Shown piece after piece: positions 15,666-23,151 of a stretch of 29,782 bases of DNA (positions are counted from its first letter, which is position 1; each line of letters begins with the position of its first letter). Both the position numbers and the translations under genes were made by a program. This DNA is from JBMNNU01 sp050942695 (GTDB taxonomy: Bacteria > Chloroflexota > UBA6077): NCBI GenBank assembly GCA_050942695.1, contig JBMNNU010000003.1:1-29782 (forward strand), in the 5' to 3' direction. The notes below the pieces were generated by a model, which was not told where the DNA came from, made no database searches, and saw only the letters and a program-made list of their open reading frames with translations.

Positions 15666-15701
15666 GTAATATATCACGTCCAATATAACACACCTTGTCA
15701 A
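15666..15701 (-). promoter_or_regulatory. Candidate promoter and GntR operator of the nitrilase-gntR transcript
   Basis: On the - strand an exact TTGACA (-35, 15696-15701) is followed after 17-19 bases by CGTGAT/TGATAT (-10 region, 15671-15678). Overlapping that -10 is GTAATATATCAC (15666-15677, + strand reading), matching 11 of 12 bases of the palindrome at 13961-13972. An operator over the -10 fits repression. Confidence 0.6.
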
Positions 15702-15788
15702 GAGTTCAAGAGCTATTTGGGCTTGCGTTGCTTGTCGGGATCATGGGACAATCCGGTGTCCCCATACTCAGCTTTAGGAGGGCTAGAC

Positions 15789-16868
15789 GTGTTCAGGATC
15801 CTTCTGCTACCCGGCGATGGAATCGGGCCGGAGATCGTCAACGAGGCCGTCAAGGTGCTGCACGCCGTGGAGCAGCGCTTCGGGTGCCGCTTTGAGTTCG
15901 AGACCGAGTTGGTAGGCGGAGCGGCCATGGATGCCTACGGTATTCCGATCAAGCCCGAGGTGATCGAGACGGCCAAGCAGTGCCACGCCGTGCTGCTTGG
16001 CGCTGTGGGTGACCCAAAATACGACGACCCCAACGCCAAAATACGACCCGAGCAGGGGCTGTTGGAGATCCGCAAAGAGCTTGACCTCTTCGCCAACCTC
16101 CGACCCGTCAAGCTGTACGATCCTCTGGTAAGCGCATCCCCGGTCAAGGAAGATGTGGTGAAGGGCACCGACATGATCTTCGTCAGAGAGCTGACCGGCG
16201 GGCTCTACTTCGGAAAACCAAGGGAAACTAGGGAGACCCCCGACGGGCTGTTCGCCGTGGACACAATGACCTACTCCGAGAAGGAGATAGAGCGGGTCGT
16301 GCGGGTGGCTTTCGACATCGCCCGGCTCCGACGGAAGAAGCTTACCTCCGTTGACAAGGCGAATGTCCTGGATTGCTCCCGACTCTGGCGGAAAGTAGTG
16401 GAGCGCGTAGCCAAGGATTACCCTGACGTCGCCTACGAGCACATGCTAGTGGACTCCACCTCCATGCGTCTGATTAAGTCGCCTCGGGAGTTCGACGTGA
16501 TTGTGACGGAGAACACCTTCGGGGACATCCTGACAGATGAGGCCTCCCAGGTGGCCGGCTCCATGGGGATGCTCCCATCTGCCAGCCTCTCCTCTTCGGG
16601 CAAGCTGGGTATGTACGAACCCTCACACGGCTCCGCCCCCAAGTACGCCGGTAAGAACCTCATCAACCCGCTCGCGACCATCCTCAGTGCGGCCATGATG
16701 CTCAGGTACTCCTTCGATATGAGCGACGCCGCCGACGCTGTGGAGAAGGCTGTGGAGTCGGCCGTAGCCGACGGGATCCGCACCCGCGACCTCTGGGTTG
16801 AGGGCACCACCCAGGTGGGCACCTCCGAGATGGGGGACGCCGTTGCCGAGAGGGTGTTGAAGGGCTGA
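15789..16868 (+). CDS. leuB: 3-isopropylmalate dehydrogenase (LeuB)
   Basis: NAD-dependent oxidative decarboxylation of 3-isopropylmalate, the third leucine-specific step. It is 359 residues from the GTG at 15789, which has TAGGAGGG ahead. A longer frame from 15717 has no ribosome site. Family blocks are all present: LLPGDGIGPEIVNEAVKVL, AVLLGAVGDPKYD, LRPVKLYDPL, ELTGGLYFG, DKANVLDCSRLWRKV, VDSTSMRLIKSPREFDVIVTENTFGDILTDE and EPSHGSAPKYAGKNLINPLATILSA. The SHGSAPKYAGK loop and LRPV favour isopropylmalate over isocitrate. It lies 13.8 kb from leuCD on the same strand and is divergent from the nitrilase gene. Confidence 0.95.
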   Translation: MFRILLLPGDGIGPEIVNEAVKVLHAVEQRFGCRFEFETELVGGAAMDAYGIPIKPEVIETAKQCHAVLLGAVGDPKYDDPNAKIRPEQGLLEIRKELDLFANLRPVKLYDPLVSASPVKEDVVKGTDMIFVRELTGGLYFGKPRETRETPDGLFAVDTMTYSEKEIERVVRVAFDIARLRRKKLTSVDKANVLDCSRLWRKVVERVAKDYPDVAYEHMLVDSTSMRLIKSPREFDVIVTENTFGDILTDEASQVAGSMGMLPSASLSSSGKLGMYEPSHGSAPKYAGKNLINPLATILSAAMMLRYSFDMSDAADAVEKAVESAVADGIRTRDLWVEGTTQVGTSEMGDAVAERVLKG

Positions 16869-16914
16869 GATTGCCGACGTGCGCGCTCGTCGTGCGCTGG
16901 GGATGGCGTTGATG

Positions 16915-16942
16915 GTAGGGGCGACTCATACGTCGCCCCTAC
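16915..16942. terminator. Hairpin between convergent leuB and the CBS-domain gene
   Basis: The arms GTAGGGGCGA (16915-16924) and TCGCCCCTAC (16933-16942) are exact complements around an 8-nt loop, in the 83-bp gap between two facing stop codons. Sequences of this GTAGGGGCGA type recur as dispersed repeats in some bacterial genomes, so it may be a mobile REP-like unit serving as a bidirectional terminator. No clear U-run. Confidence 0.65.
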
Positions 16943-16951
16943 GTTATTGCT

Positions 16952-17398
16952 TTAATGCTCCGTCTTGGATAGCTCTTCCAGGAGGCCGTCCACGGCCTCC
17001 ATCACCTCTTCCGCCAGGTCGGAGGCGGAGACCACTCCGACCACCTTGCCACCATCCTCCACCACCGGCATGCGCCGGATACCGCTCTCTCCCAGCTTTC
17101 GCGCCGCATCGATGACGTCCATATCCGGAGTGGCGGTTATCATCTGGGCCGCACCAAGCGGGCCGGGCATCTTCCCGGTCATTATTTCCTCGACTTTACA
17201 CTCCGAGGGGTTGCAGCCCTTTGCTACACAGTCGGTGACCAGTTTTCGGTCGGTCACGATCCCTTCCAGCTTGCCATCGGCGTCGGTGATGATCACCGTG
17301 CCGACATTTTTTCTTTCCATCAACTCGGCAACGTCCTTGACGGTAGCCTCAGGGCAGGCTACCACGACGTCTTTGGTCATGACCTCTGCTACCCTCAT
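16952..17398 (-). CDS. CBS-pair domain protein
   Basis: A 148-residue stand-alone Bateman module. CBS1 covers about residues 6-60 (MTKDVVVACPEATVKDVAELMERKNVGTVIITDADGKLEGIVTDRKLV). CBS2 covers about 78-135 (MITATPDMDVIDAARKLGESGIRRMPVVEDGGKVVGVVSASDL), with an acidic helix at the C-terminus. Such modules bind adenine nucleotides and act as energy or redox sensors for partner proteins. The partner is not evident here. The ATG at 17398 is chosen because AAAGGACGG precedes it. The frame extends 22 codons further upstream without a ribosome site. It follows the ABC-F gene on the same strand after a 115-bp gap with two hairpins. Confidence 0.9.
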   Translation of the reverse strand: MRVAEVMTKDVVVACPEATVKDVAELMERKNVGTVIITDADGKLEGIVTDRKLVTDCVAKGCNPSECKVEEIMTGKMPGPLGAAQMITATPDMDVIDAARKLGESGIRRMPVVEDGGKVVGVVSASDLAEEVMEAVDGLLEELSKTEH

Positions 17399-17428
17399 CG
17401 GTTTCCGTCCTTTCAGCCTCGATAGGCT

Positions 17429-17485
17429 TCCCACAACATCGTGGGAGCATATGCAGTTGATCATTACTCCCCGTTCGGCAACGGG
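17429..17485. terminator. Two small hairpins between the ABC-F and CBS genes
   Basis: Arms 17470-17475 and 17480-17485 (CCCGTT/AACGGG, 4-nt loop) and arms 17429-17434 and 17441-17446 (TCCCAC/GTGGGA, 6-nt loop) lie in the 115-bp gap. On the - strand the first follows the ABC-F stop by 28 bp and could act as its terminator. The second lies 30 bp before the CBS start codon. Neither has a U-run. Confidence 0.4.
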
Positions 17486-17513
17486 AAGTTGCCCTCATCC
17501 TGCAAGGACTGTG

Positions 17514-19529
17514 CTAGGCAGAGGCCTCCAACTCGGCCAGTTGATTACCTAAAAGCTCCCACCTCTGATTCAGCTCGTTGAGCTGTGCACTGAGATCTGT
17601 GTATTCAGCCAGAGCCGGGGCATACCGCTCCTGATCGGCGAACAGCTCCGGGTCGGCGAGCAGTTCCTGCAGTTCCGCTGCCTTCTCCTCGGCGGCGATT
17701 ATCTGCTTCTCCACCGCCTGGAACTCCCGCTGGAGCTGGCGGAGAGCTCTTCCAGGGCTCATCGACTTGAGTGCTTGGTGCTGAGTCCTGAGTCCTGAGT
17801 GCTGAGTGCTTGGTCCTGAGTCCTGATGCCTTGTGCCTTGTGCCTTAGGCCTGCTGCTAGATGCATCTACCCGCGTCCCCGCGTCCCCGTGTCCCGGCGT
17901 CTCCTCAGAGGCTGCCTCCTCAAGTGCCTTCTTTTCCCGGTAATTGGTGTAGTTGCCGAGGTAGAGGGTGACCTGCTCATCGTCGACCTCCACTACCTTG
18001 TTGGCGAGCTTGTCGATGAGGTAGCGGTCGTGAGATGCCATCACCAGCGTGCCGGGGTACTGGGATAGGGCCTCCTCCAGCCTCTCTCGGGCGCCTACGT
18101 CCAGGTGGTTGGTGGGCTCGTCCATCAGCAGCACGTTGGAGGGCCGCAGCAGCATTTTGGCCAGCGCCAACCTGCTCCGCTCCCCGCCGCTCAGCACCGC
18201 TATCCGCTTGTACACCTCGTCGCCTGAGAAAAGGAAGCGGCCCAGCATTCCGCGGACATCTTCCAGGGTCCAATCCTTGGGGGCAGCCGAGTAAACCTCC
18301 TCCAGGACGGTATTCTCCTCGTTCAGTGCCTCGGACTGGTCCTGGGCGTAGTAGGCTCTGAGGACGTTTGCGCCCACCAAGACCGAACCGGCTTCCGGCT
18401 TCTCCACCGCAGCGAGCAGCCGCAGCAGTGTGGACTTGCCCGCGCCGTTCGGCCCAACCAGCGCCACCCGGTCGCCCTTTTCTATCAGCAGGTCACAATC
18501 TCGGAAAACCCACTTCCCGTCGTATGCCTGGCCCGCTTCTTTCAGTTCGAATAGCTTCTTGCCGCTAGAGGTACATGGTGGAAAGCGGAATTTGATAGTC
18601 TTCGGGGAGGGCGCCGGAGCCTCCACCTTCTCTATCTTCTCCAGCAGCTTTTCCCTGCTCTTGGTCAGGCTGGACCGCCGTTTATCGGCGTGGAACCGGT
18701 CGATGAACGCCTGCTGCCGCTGCAGATACTCCTGCTGCCTCCGGTAAGCTGCTTCCTGCTCGCTCTGGCGGCGGGCTTTCTCCCTCACGTAGAAGCTGTA
18801 GCTTCCAGGGTACTCAAACAGCCGTGCTCTGTGCAGCTCTAGGGTGCGCTCAGTGACCCTGTCCAGGAAATAACGATCGTGGGATACGACTACTAAGGCG
18901 CCTTTGTACTGGCGCAGGTAGCCCTCCAGCCATTCCACTGCTTTGAGGTCCAGGTGGTTTGTGGGCTCATCCAGCAGCAACATGTCCGGGCGCTGCAGCA
19001 ACAGCCGCGCCAGCGCGATGCGCATCTGCCAGCCACCGCTGAAGTGCTCCACCCGCTTGCCGTAATCCTCCATCGTGAAACCGAGCCCGTACAGCACACG
19101 GCCGATCTCAGCCTCCAGGGTATAGCCACCGCGCCGCTCGAACTCGCTGTGAAGCTCGGCATGGGCCTCAACGATCTTCATTAACTCGGAGGATCCGGCC
19201 TGAAGGCGACTCATTTCCCGCTCCAACTGCCTCTGCCGCTCTTCCAGCTCGACGACATCGGCAAAGATCGAGAGCATCTCCTCGAAGAGGGTGCGGCCGG
19301 GGGTTACCCCCGCGTTTTGCGGCAGGTAGGCCGCAACGCAGCCGGATTGAAGGCGGACCTGGCCGGAATCGGGCTCGATCTCACCCAGTAGAATGCGAAG
19401 TAGGGTAGACTTGCCGACGCCGTTGGGGCCGACCAGAGCCAGCCGCTCGTTGGGCCGCAACTCCAGGCTGACCCCGTCCAGGATGCAGTTACCGCCGAAA
19501 TATTTCGAAAGATTAGTGGCCTGTAGCAT
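17514..19529 (-). CDS. ABC-F family ATPase (Uup/YdiF type) with repeat-expanded linker
   Basis: A soluble ABC-F protein, 671 residues, with two ABC domains and no membrane spans. The family acts on the ribosome (translation factor or antibiotic-resistance type). Domain 1 has GPNGVGKST (about 34-42), FSGGWQMRIALARLLL and LLLDEPTNHLD. Next comes the charged P-site linker (YSFYVREKARRQSEQEAAYRRQQEYL onward). Domain 2 has GPNGAGKST, LSGGERSRLALAKMLL and LLMDEPTNHLD. The C-terminal coiled coil (about residues 590-670, ALRQLQREFQAVEKQIIAAEEKAAELQELL) resembles Uup. Between domain 2 and the coiled coil lies a low-complexity Gln/Ser/Thr/His/Arg stretch of about 45 residues coded by 7- and 8-bp DNA repeats. 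It is probably cotranscribed after the beta-lactamase-like gene (18-bp gap). Confidence 0.94.
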   Translation of the reverse strand: MLQATNLSKYFGGNCILDGVSLELRPNERLALVGPNGVGKSTLLRILLGEIEPDSGQVRLQSGCVAAYLPQNAGVTPGRTLFEEMLSIFADVVELEERQRQLEREMSRLQAGSSELMKIVEAHAELHSEFERRGGYTLEAEIGRVLYGLGFTMEDYGKRVEHFSGGWQMRIALARLLLQRPDMLLLDEPTNHLDLKAVEWLEGYLRQYKGALVVVSHDRYFLDRVTERTLELHRARLFEYPGSYSFYVREKARRQSEQEAAYRRQQEYLQRQQAFIDRFHADKRRSSLTKSREKLLEKIEKVEAPAPSPKTIKFRFPPCTSSGKKLFELKEAGQAYDGKWVFRDCDLLIEKGDRVALVGPNGAGKSTLLRLLAAVEKPEAGSVLVGANVLRAYYAQDQSEALNEENTVLEEVYSAAPKDWTLEDVRGMLGRFLFSGDEVYKRIAVLSGGERSRLALAKMLLRPSNVLLMDEPTNHLDVGARERLEEALSQYPGTLVMASHDRYLIDKLANKVVEVDDEQVTLYLGNYTNYREKKALEEAASEETPGHGDAGTRVDASSSRPKAQGTRHQDSGPSTQHSGLRTQHQALKSMSPGRALRQLQREFQAVEKQIIAAEEKAAELQELLADPELFADQERYAPALAEYTDLSAQLNELNQRWELLGNQLAELEASA
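17768..17903. repeat. In-frame heptad (and octad) repeats inside the ABC-F gene
   Basis: Twelve uninterrupted 7-bp units run from 17768 to 17851 (TGAGTGC, TTGGTGC, TGAGTCC and later TTGTGCC/TTAGGCC variants). That is 84 bp, or exactly 28 codons, so the reading frame is kept. At 17872-17903 there follow four 8-bp units of CGCGTCCC type. On the coding strand the first block reads GGACTCA/GCACTCA, the same unit and orientation as in the array ahead of leuC (197-242). The encoded peptide is an unstructured linker. Confidence 0.88.
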
Positions 19530-19547
19530 AGGATCCTATTTTACCAG

Positions 19548-20717
19548 TTATTTTCTGCCCAGCTCGAAGTAATCGTAGGCGGCTTTGGCGATTCGGGCAA
19601 TGGACTGAGCGGCCTCCTCGTGGTCGGCTAGATCAGAGGTAAGCGCCACCACTACGAACTGGCTACGCGGGGCGTAGACGATACCGGCGTCGTTGCGTAG
19701 GCCGACCAGCTCGCCGCTTTTATGGGCTACTTTGACGTCCGGGGGTAGCATGGCAGGTAGCCAAGCCACCCGCTGTTTTTGGCTTAGGAGCTCCAGAGCC
19801 TCCTTCGATGCATCTTCGTTCAGCAGCTTCCCTGTGGCTATCTTCTCTAACAGAAGCCCCATCTCTCGGGCAGTCGTGGTGTTCTCCCAGGGCTGCCCAC
19901 CCCAGTCTCGCGAGGTCTCGCCGATGCGGAGCCTCGTCTTTTCCAATCCGTTGGCCTGGAGGGTGAGGTTGACGTTGTCGGTGCCCACCAGGTCCAGGAG
20001 GGCCAGGGCCGCCACGTTGTCGCTAACCGCGATCATCAGCTCCGCTAACTCCCTCACCGTCAGCTCCTCGCCGATGCGGGCCTGGAGTACGCCCGCCCCC
20101 TCAGCCCAATGCTTCTGCTGAAGCTGGATCTTCGTATCCATATCGTGCATACCGAGGCTCTGCTGGCGGAGCAGCTCGACCAGGATTGGCACTTTGAACA
20201 GGCTGGCCGTGGGGAAAACCCTGTCATCCCCAATTGTAGCCGAGGCGCCGTTGTTAAGGCTCTTCACGTACACGCCAGGGGTGCCGATGGCGGGGCTGAT
20301 GGCCGATTCGATGGCTATGGTCAGGCTGGTATCTATCCATTCATCCTGCCCGCTCTTCAGAACCGGGAGCCGCTGGAAGGGCAGATCGACCACTTCGGCT
20401 TTTTCGCCGTGCAGCTCGGCGCGTTTCAACTGCACCGCATCCCACGCCATCAAGAACACCCTGGCGGCAAAGAAGATCAACAAACCGTAGGCGATCAGCT
20501 TGGTGGCGGGAGGGAGCTTTCGCTCTCCGGACGGCCGGGAAGCGATCGCGCCTCGACGCTTTCTCACCGAGCCGGAGCGACCACTCCGAGTCGCACTGCC
20601 AGCAGAAGTTTCCTTTCTCGGGGTCGGCCGGCTGCGAGCCCGGTCTGAAGTCGCCGCGCTGCGGCCGGCGGCAGTTCGATTGGTTTTTTGGCGTGTGGAT
20701 GAACGTTTATCCAACAA
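19548..20717 (-). CDS. Class A beta-lactamase-like serine hydrolase, membrane anchored
   Basis: A 389-residue protein: a strongly basic, low-complexity cytoplasmic N-terminus (about 1-70), one membrane span (about 72-92), then an extracytoplasmic class A beta-lactamase fold. Active-site motifs are SxxK in TASLFK (S172, K175), SDN (232-234) and KSG (333-335). The omega-loop region reads RIGETSRDWGGQPWENTTTARE and lacks the ExxLN motif with the deacylating Glu of true class A beta-lactamases. It may therefore be a penicillin-binding or other acyl hydrolase rather than an efficient beta-lactamase. The only upstream start is a TTG at 20717 with a weak ribosome site, so the N-terminus is uncertain. 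It precedes the ABC-F gene by 18 bp. Confidence 0.82.
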   Translation of the reverse strand: MLDKRSSTRQKTNRTAAGRSAATSDRARSRPTPRKETSAGSATRSGRSGSVRKRRGAIASRPSGERKLPPATKLIAYGLLIFFAARVFLMAWDAVQLKRAELHGEKAEVVDLPFQRLPVLKSGQDEWIDTSLTIAIESAISPAIGTPGVYVKSLNNGASATIGDDRVFPTASLFKVPILVELLRQQSLGMHDMDTKIQLQQKHWAEGAGVLQARIGEELTVRELAELMIAVSDNVAALALLDLVGTDNVNLTLQANGLEKTRLRIGETSRDWGGQPWENTTTAREMGLLLEKIATGKLLNEDASKEALELLSQKQRVAWLPAMLPPDVKVAHKSGELVGLRNDAGIVYAPRSQFVVVALTSDLADHEEAAQSIARIAKAAYDYFELGRK

Positions 20718-20803
20718 AAAAACGAACCTGGTGGTGATGTTGAGGAAGAATATCGCTGCCCTATGGTACCGTCTCGTTCATGAAGCAGCAAGGGGTACAA
20801 AGA

Positions 20804-21029
20804 GAGCGCGGCGTTGAAGCGACCGCGCTCAAAAGACGAAGCCCTGCGGGCTGGGACAGTAGCCCCAGAGGGGCTTTGTGTTCTCAGCCCGATCGCTTCA
20901 GCGTCGGGCGAGATGGTTCGCGCAAACAGCCAGATCTGTAGCGTCGGGGCTTGTCTCCGACGAGGTTCCACGTCGGGCACAAGGCCTGACGCGACATTGT
21001 GTCTCGTGCCGCGAACCATCCCCGTCGGG
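20804..21029. repeat. Cluster of REP-like hairpins in the 379-bp gap between divergent genes
   Basis: The gap 20718-21096 contains no credible gene. It holds hairpin arms at 20804-20811/20823-20830 (GAGCGCGG type), 20840-20844/20848-20852, and 20861-20866/20870-20875 (AGCCCC-AGA-GGGGCT, followed by TTGTGTT, terminator-like on the + strand). It also holds 20942-20949/20955-20962 and 20971-20978/20984-20991. A longer pair, GATGGTTCGCG (20912-20922) and its exact complement (21010-21020), encloses the last two. The word CGTCGGG occurs four times (20902, 20942, 20971, 21023). The nesting suggests a REP cluster or a structured RNA. Confidence 0.6.
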
Positions 21030-21096
21030 CTTTACTGTGGTATGCCCCTTGCTGGCGATACGCATATCGACCTCTTATTTGCGGGGAGACGAAATT

Positions 21097-21507
21097 ATGG
21101 GATGGATCAGGGTGTTATTCCTGGCCGCGTTGGGCGGTTTCGTGGCGCGGTGGGCGTTCCGGAGCCACCGAAGCTTGCCTGGCCCCCTGGCTCAAAAGGT
21201 AGCCGGCCTCAAATGCGGCTTGGAGACGGCGGCTATCCATAAGAGCGCAGATTATCTCCGGTCGCAAGGGGCGGAGCAGACTGCCTCTCAGGCTGAGCAG
21301 GAGGCGCTAACGGCGCATCGCGTGGCCTGTATGCTGGCGGATCGTCTCGGAGCCGCGGCGGATGGGATTACCGTGATGGTTATCGGTAGGCTGATCCATC
21401 TGGAGGGGCAGATAGGGAGCGATGCTGAGAAGAAAGAGGCCGAGAAGGTAGCCATGGAGGCCAGCGGCGCCGAGGTCGTTGCCGATGACCTTCAGGTAAC
21501 CAGATAG
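21097..21507 (+). CDS. Small BON-domain-like protein with N-terminal membrane segment
   Basis: A 136-residue protein starting at the ATG at 21097 (GGGGAGA ahead). The open frame extends upstream through the repeat cluster but without a plausible start. Residues 4-20 form a hydrophobic segment (uncleaved anchor or signal). The C-terminal half, with VMVIGRLIHLEGQIGSDAEKKEAEKVAMEASGAEVVADDLQV, has the alternating pattern of a BON domain (Gly-x-Val-x-Leu-x-Gly, then a helix ending in a Gly/Ala-V-x-x-V strand). BON domains bind lipids or phospholipid-facing surfaces in envelope proteins. The middle part is Ala/Gln/Glu rich and helical. Function is not known. It is the only + strand gene between the beta-lactamase-like gene and the ugd terminator hairpin. 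Confidence 0.65.
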   Translation: MGWIRVLFLAALGGFVARWAFRSHRSLPGPLAQKVAGLKCGLETAAIHKSADYLRSQGAEQTASQAEQEALTAHRVACMLADRLGAAADGITVMVIGRLIHLEGQIGSDAEKKEAEKVAMEASGAEVVADDLQVTR

Positions 21508-21519
21508 CTCAAGGCTTAT

Positions 21520-21556
21520 TTGGTTGGCCTGCAGGTACTACCTGCAGGCCAACCAA
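21520..21556. terminator. Perfect hairpin between convergent BON-like gene and ugd
   Basis: The 18-nt arms 21520-21537 and 21539-21556 are exact inverted complements with a single base between. It fills most of the 54-bp gap between two facing stop codons. As with the leuD hairpin, there is no U-run on either side. Confidence 0.78.
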
Positions 21557-21561
21557 TCGGC

Positions 21562-22872
21562 TCAAATTCCGTTGTAGCCCCTGCCGATGCCGCGATATAT
21601 GAACCCGAGTTCCTTCATCTTTTCCGGCTCGTAGATGTTTCGACCGTCGATCAGTACCGGCTGCCGCATGGATGCCTTTATCGCGGCCATATCCAACTGC
21701 TTGAACTCATTCCATTCTGTGATCACCACCAGGGCATCGGCCCCCTGAGCCACCTCGACTGGGCTCGAGCAGAAGGTAACCTCGTTATTCAGCACTCGCT
21801 TCGCCACATCCATCGCGACGGGGTCGAACCCTCTCACGCGGGCGCCGCTACTATGGAGCAGCCTGACGATATCTATGGAGGGTGCATCTCTCATGTCGTC
21901 GGTGTTGGGCTTGAAGGCCAAGCCGAGCAGCCCGATCTCCTTTTCCCTGAGGTTCCCGAGCACCTCCTGAAGTTTGATCAGCACCTGCCGCCTCTGGTCG
22001 TTGTTGATTTGCACCACCGAACGGAGAAGCTGAGGATGGCAGCCGGTGTTGGCAGCCATGTTGATCAGCGCCTTTACATCCTTGGGGAAGCATGACCCTC
22101 CCCAACCAACCCCTGCCTCGAGGAAAGACGGCCCTATTCGCTTGTCCAGCCCCATCCCCTGAGCAACGATCTTCACATCCGCTCCAAGCTTTTCACAAAC
22201 CAGGGCGATCTCGTTGATGAATGAGATCTTGGTAGCCAGGAAGGCGTTGGATGCGTACTTGATCATCTCCGCAGTGCGCAGGTCAGTGATCAGGACGGGG
22301 CACCTGAGAGGCCGGTACAGCTCAGCCAGGCGTTGCGCGGCTTGCTGGTCGGTAGATCCCAGGACGATCCTGTCCGGGTTGTAGAAATCGTACAGGGCCG
22401 ATCCCTCCCTCAGGAACTCGGGGTTGGATACCACGGCAAATGGGATATCTCGCTCGAGATGCTCCTGTACGATGTTAGCCACCAGATCACCTGTTCCGAT
22501 CGGCACCGTGCTCTTGTTCACTATGATGGTCGGCCGTTCCATCGTCCTAGCGATTGATCTTGCAGCTTCCTCCACGTGAACCAGATCGGCCTCACCGACG
22601 CTCCCCGATGGGGTTCCTACGGCTACGAAGATAAAATCTGCGTCGGGCACCGCCTCCTCGTAACTGGTGGTGAACAGTATTCGCCCGGCCTGGAGGTTTC
22701 GAATCAGCACCTCCTCCACGCCAGGCTCGTAGATAGGCATCACACCTCGCTTCAACCCTTCGCATTTGGCTTTATCTCGATTGACGCAGATGACCCTGTT
22801 CCCCATGTCGGCTAGACAGACGCCTGTGACCAAACCTACATATCCGACGCCGATAACACAGATGTTGCTCAC
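21562..22872 (-). CDS. ugd: UDP-glucose 6-dehydrogenase
   Basis: Oxidises UDP-glucose to UDP-glucuronate for polysaccharide or envelope glycan synthesis. It is 436 residues from the GTG at 22872, chosen because GGAGGGG lies 6 bases ahead (frames starting further upstream would absorb this ribosome site). The N-terminal Rossmann domain has IGVGYVGLVTGVCLADMGNRV. The central part has VNKSTVPIGTGD, NPEFLREGSALYDFYNPDRIVLG and EMIKYASNAFLATKISFINEIA. The catalytic cysteine is in VGWGGSCFPKDV (about C261), and the C-terminal UDP-binding domain has GLAFKPNTDDMRDAPSIDIV. The residue pair after the second beta strand reads CVNRD where most relatives have CVDID, which may alter the NAD/NADP preference. 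No glycan gene cluster adjoins it. Confidence 0.94.
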   Translation of the reverse strand: MSNICVIGVGYVGLVTGVCLADMGNRVICVNRDKAKCEGLKRGVMPIYEPGVEEVLIRNLQAGRILFTTSYEEAVPDADFIFVAVGTPSGSVGEADLVHVEEAARSIARTMERPTIIVNKSTVPIGTGDLVANIVQEHLERDIPFAVVSNPEFLREGSALYDFYNPDRIVLGSTDQQAAQRLAELYRPLRCPVLITDLRTAEMIKYASNAFLATKISFINEIALVCEKLGADVKIVAQGMGLDKRIGPSFLEAGVGWGGSCFPKDVKALINMAANTGCHPQLLRSVVQINNDQRRQVLIKLQEVLGNLREKEIGLLGLAFKPNTDDMRDAPSIDIVRLLHSSGARVRGFDPVAMDVAKRVLNNEVTFCSSPVEVAQGADALVVITEWNEFKQLDMAAIKASMRQPVLIDGRNIYEPEKMKELGFIYRGIGRGYNGI

Positions 22873-23151
22873 GCCGAACCCCTCCATCAATTAATCGTGT
22901 GGTTCGTTGGCCAGGCGCCGCAATCAAAGCCACGGCCCAACTTTCGGGAGAAAAGAGGCTGTGGAGAATGCGGAACAACGTCATTATACTACCTGTTGGT
23001 AGATGTTGTCTGGATGTAGGCAATCCCATTAGTAAAAAAATATACAGCAGAGTACAATGTCGCAGAAGTTGTGATATGCTAACGCCATTGCAACTTAGAT
23101 GTGAGGCCCGAAATCCATTCTCCCTCCGCACCGCTCCAAGGGGTTAAAGGC

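Noticed and set aside
15807..16442. A 211-codon open frame on the - strand opposite leuB
   Set aside because: It is fully antisense to unmistakable leuB motifs and has no ribosome site or family-like motifs. A typical GC-rich shadow frame.
20718..21096. tRNA or coding gene in the long gap
   Set aside because: The stems do not form a cloverleaf, there is no TTCGANNCC arm, and the open frames crossing the gap lack starts with ribosome sites. No tRNA or rRNA was found anywhere in the window.
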